Part shown: piece after piece, positions 63,927 to 64,000 of the stretch | Position numbering within the stretch: position 1 is the stretch's first letter | How the letters are laid out: the number at the start of each line of letters is the position of its first letter | Assembly (NCBI RefSeq): GCF_900112355.1 | Contig: NZ_FOLM01000011.1 | Location: 124,001 to 188,000, forward strand | Direction of reading: 5' to 3' | DNA: 64,000 nucleotides | Source: Streptomyces aidingensis | GTDB taxonomy: Bacteria; Actinomycetota; Actinomycetes; Streptomycetales; Streptomycetaceae | Made by a program: the position numbers and the translations under genes | Notes under the pieces: model-generated | What the model saw: the letters and a program-made list of their open reading frames with translations, nothing else | Databases searched by the model: none | What the model was told of the DNA's origin: nothing

Positions 63927-64000
63927 CTGTTTTCCGGGCTCCGGCGTGCCCGGTTTGTTGCTTGGGCATCCGTGAGTGACCCGCCCCTTGCCGGGCTGCA

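Noticed and set aside
63811..64000. tRNA-Leu as an integration site of a mobile element
   Set aside because: No repeat of the tRNA 3' end or integrase is visible; only 106 nt follow the tRNA.

Overview
This window is the replication-origin core of a high-GC actinomycete chromosome, almost certainly Streptomyces or a close relative. The evidence is very high GC with frequent GTG starts, the gene order rpmH-dnaA-oriC-dnaN-gnd-recF-dciA-gyrB-gyrA, the Streptomyces-type parS sequence GTTTCACGTGAAAC, class E sortases, CrgA, LppU/SCO3897-type and DLW-39 proteins, and a FemX-like lipid II glycyltransferase. I see no prophage, insertion sequence, CRISPR array or biosynthetic cluster. This is conserved backbone, so the interest lies in its regulatory DNA and in a few gene-level oddities.

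Left arm (1-12.8 kb): the ribosomal/ssb operon (rpsF-ssb-rpsR-rplI, minus strand), a FemX plus alanine-racemase-fold pair, and a PadR regulator with inositol-phosphate synthase under a clear palindromic operator. A bifunctional PBP with a long Gly/Thr/Asp tail, a GT87 mannosyltransferase-like protein, an MFS transporter and a small lipoprotein follow. Next (12.8-25 kb) come cca, a DUF6049 surface protein, murJ, a membrane pseudokinase, sigM and its zinc-type anti-sigma factor, and trxBA under a sigma-R-like promoter. This is the order of mycobacterial Rv3907c-Rv3914.

Origin block (25-44 kb): parB-parA, rsmG, jag, yidC, yidD, rnpA and rpmH run leftwards; dnaA, oriC, dnaN, gnd, recF, dciA, gyrB, gyrA and a DUF3566 gene run rightwards. 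Five perfect parS sites lie on the left side of oriC. oriC (about 32.9-33.53 kb) holds about 20 DnaA-box-like 9-mers and, next to dnaN, a box-box-GC-CTA-repeat arrangement resembling the basal unwinding element (DnaA-trio) of Bacillus subtilis.

Right arm (44-64 kb): tRNA-Ile, DLW-39, a secreted two-domain protein, a membrane Ser/Thr kinase, an HTH protein and tRNA-Ala. Then comes a block of two class E sortases, pabA/trpG, two membrane proteins, crgA, rhomboid, ppiA and DUF5324. Last is the envelope-growth cluster pknB-pbpA-ftsW/rodA-pstP-fhaB-fhaA, and tRNA-Leu. The sortase-to-DUF5324 block appears inverted compared with the mycobacterial order.

Functionally the window joins chromosome replication and segregation (DnaA, DnaN, gyrase, ParABS, DciA) to polar wall growth. 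In mycobacteria PknB phosphorylates the MurJ-linked pseudokinase, which then binds FhaA; here all of these partners occur within 46 kb, with the MurJ and pseudokinase parts on separate genes.
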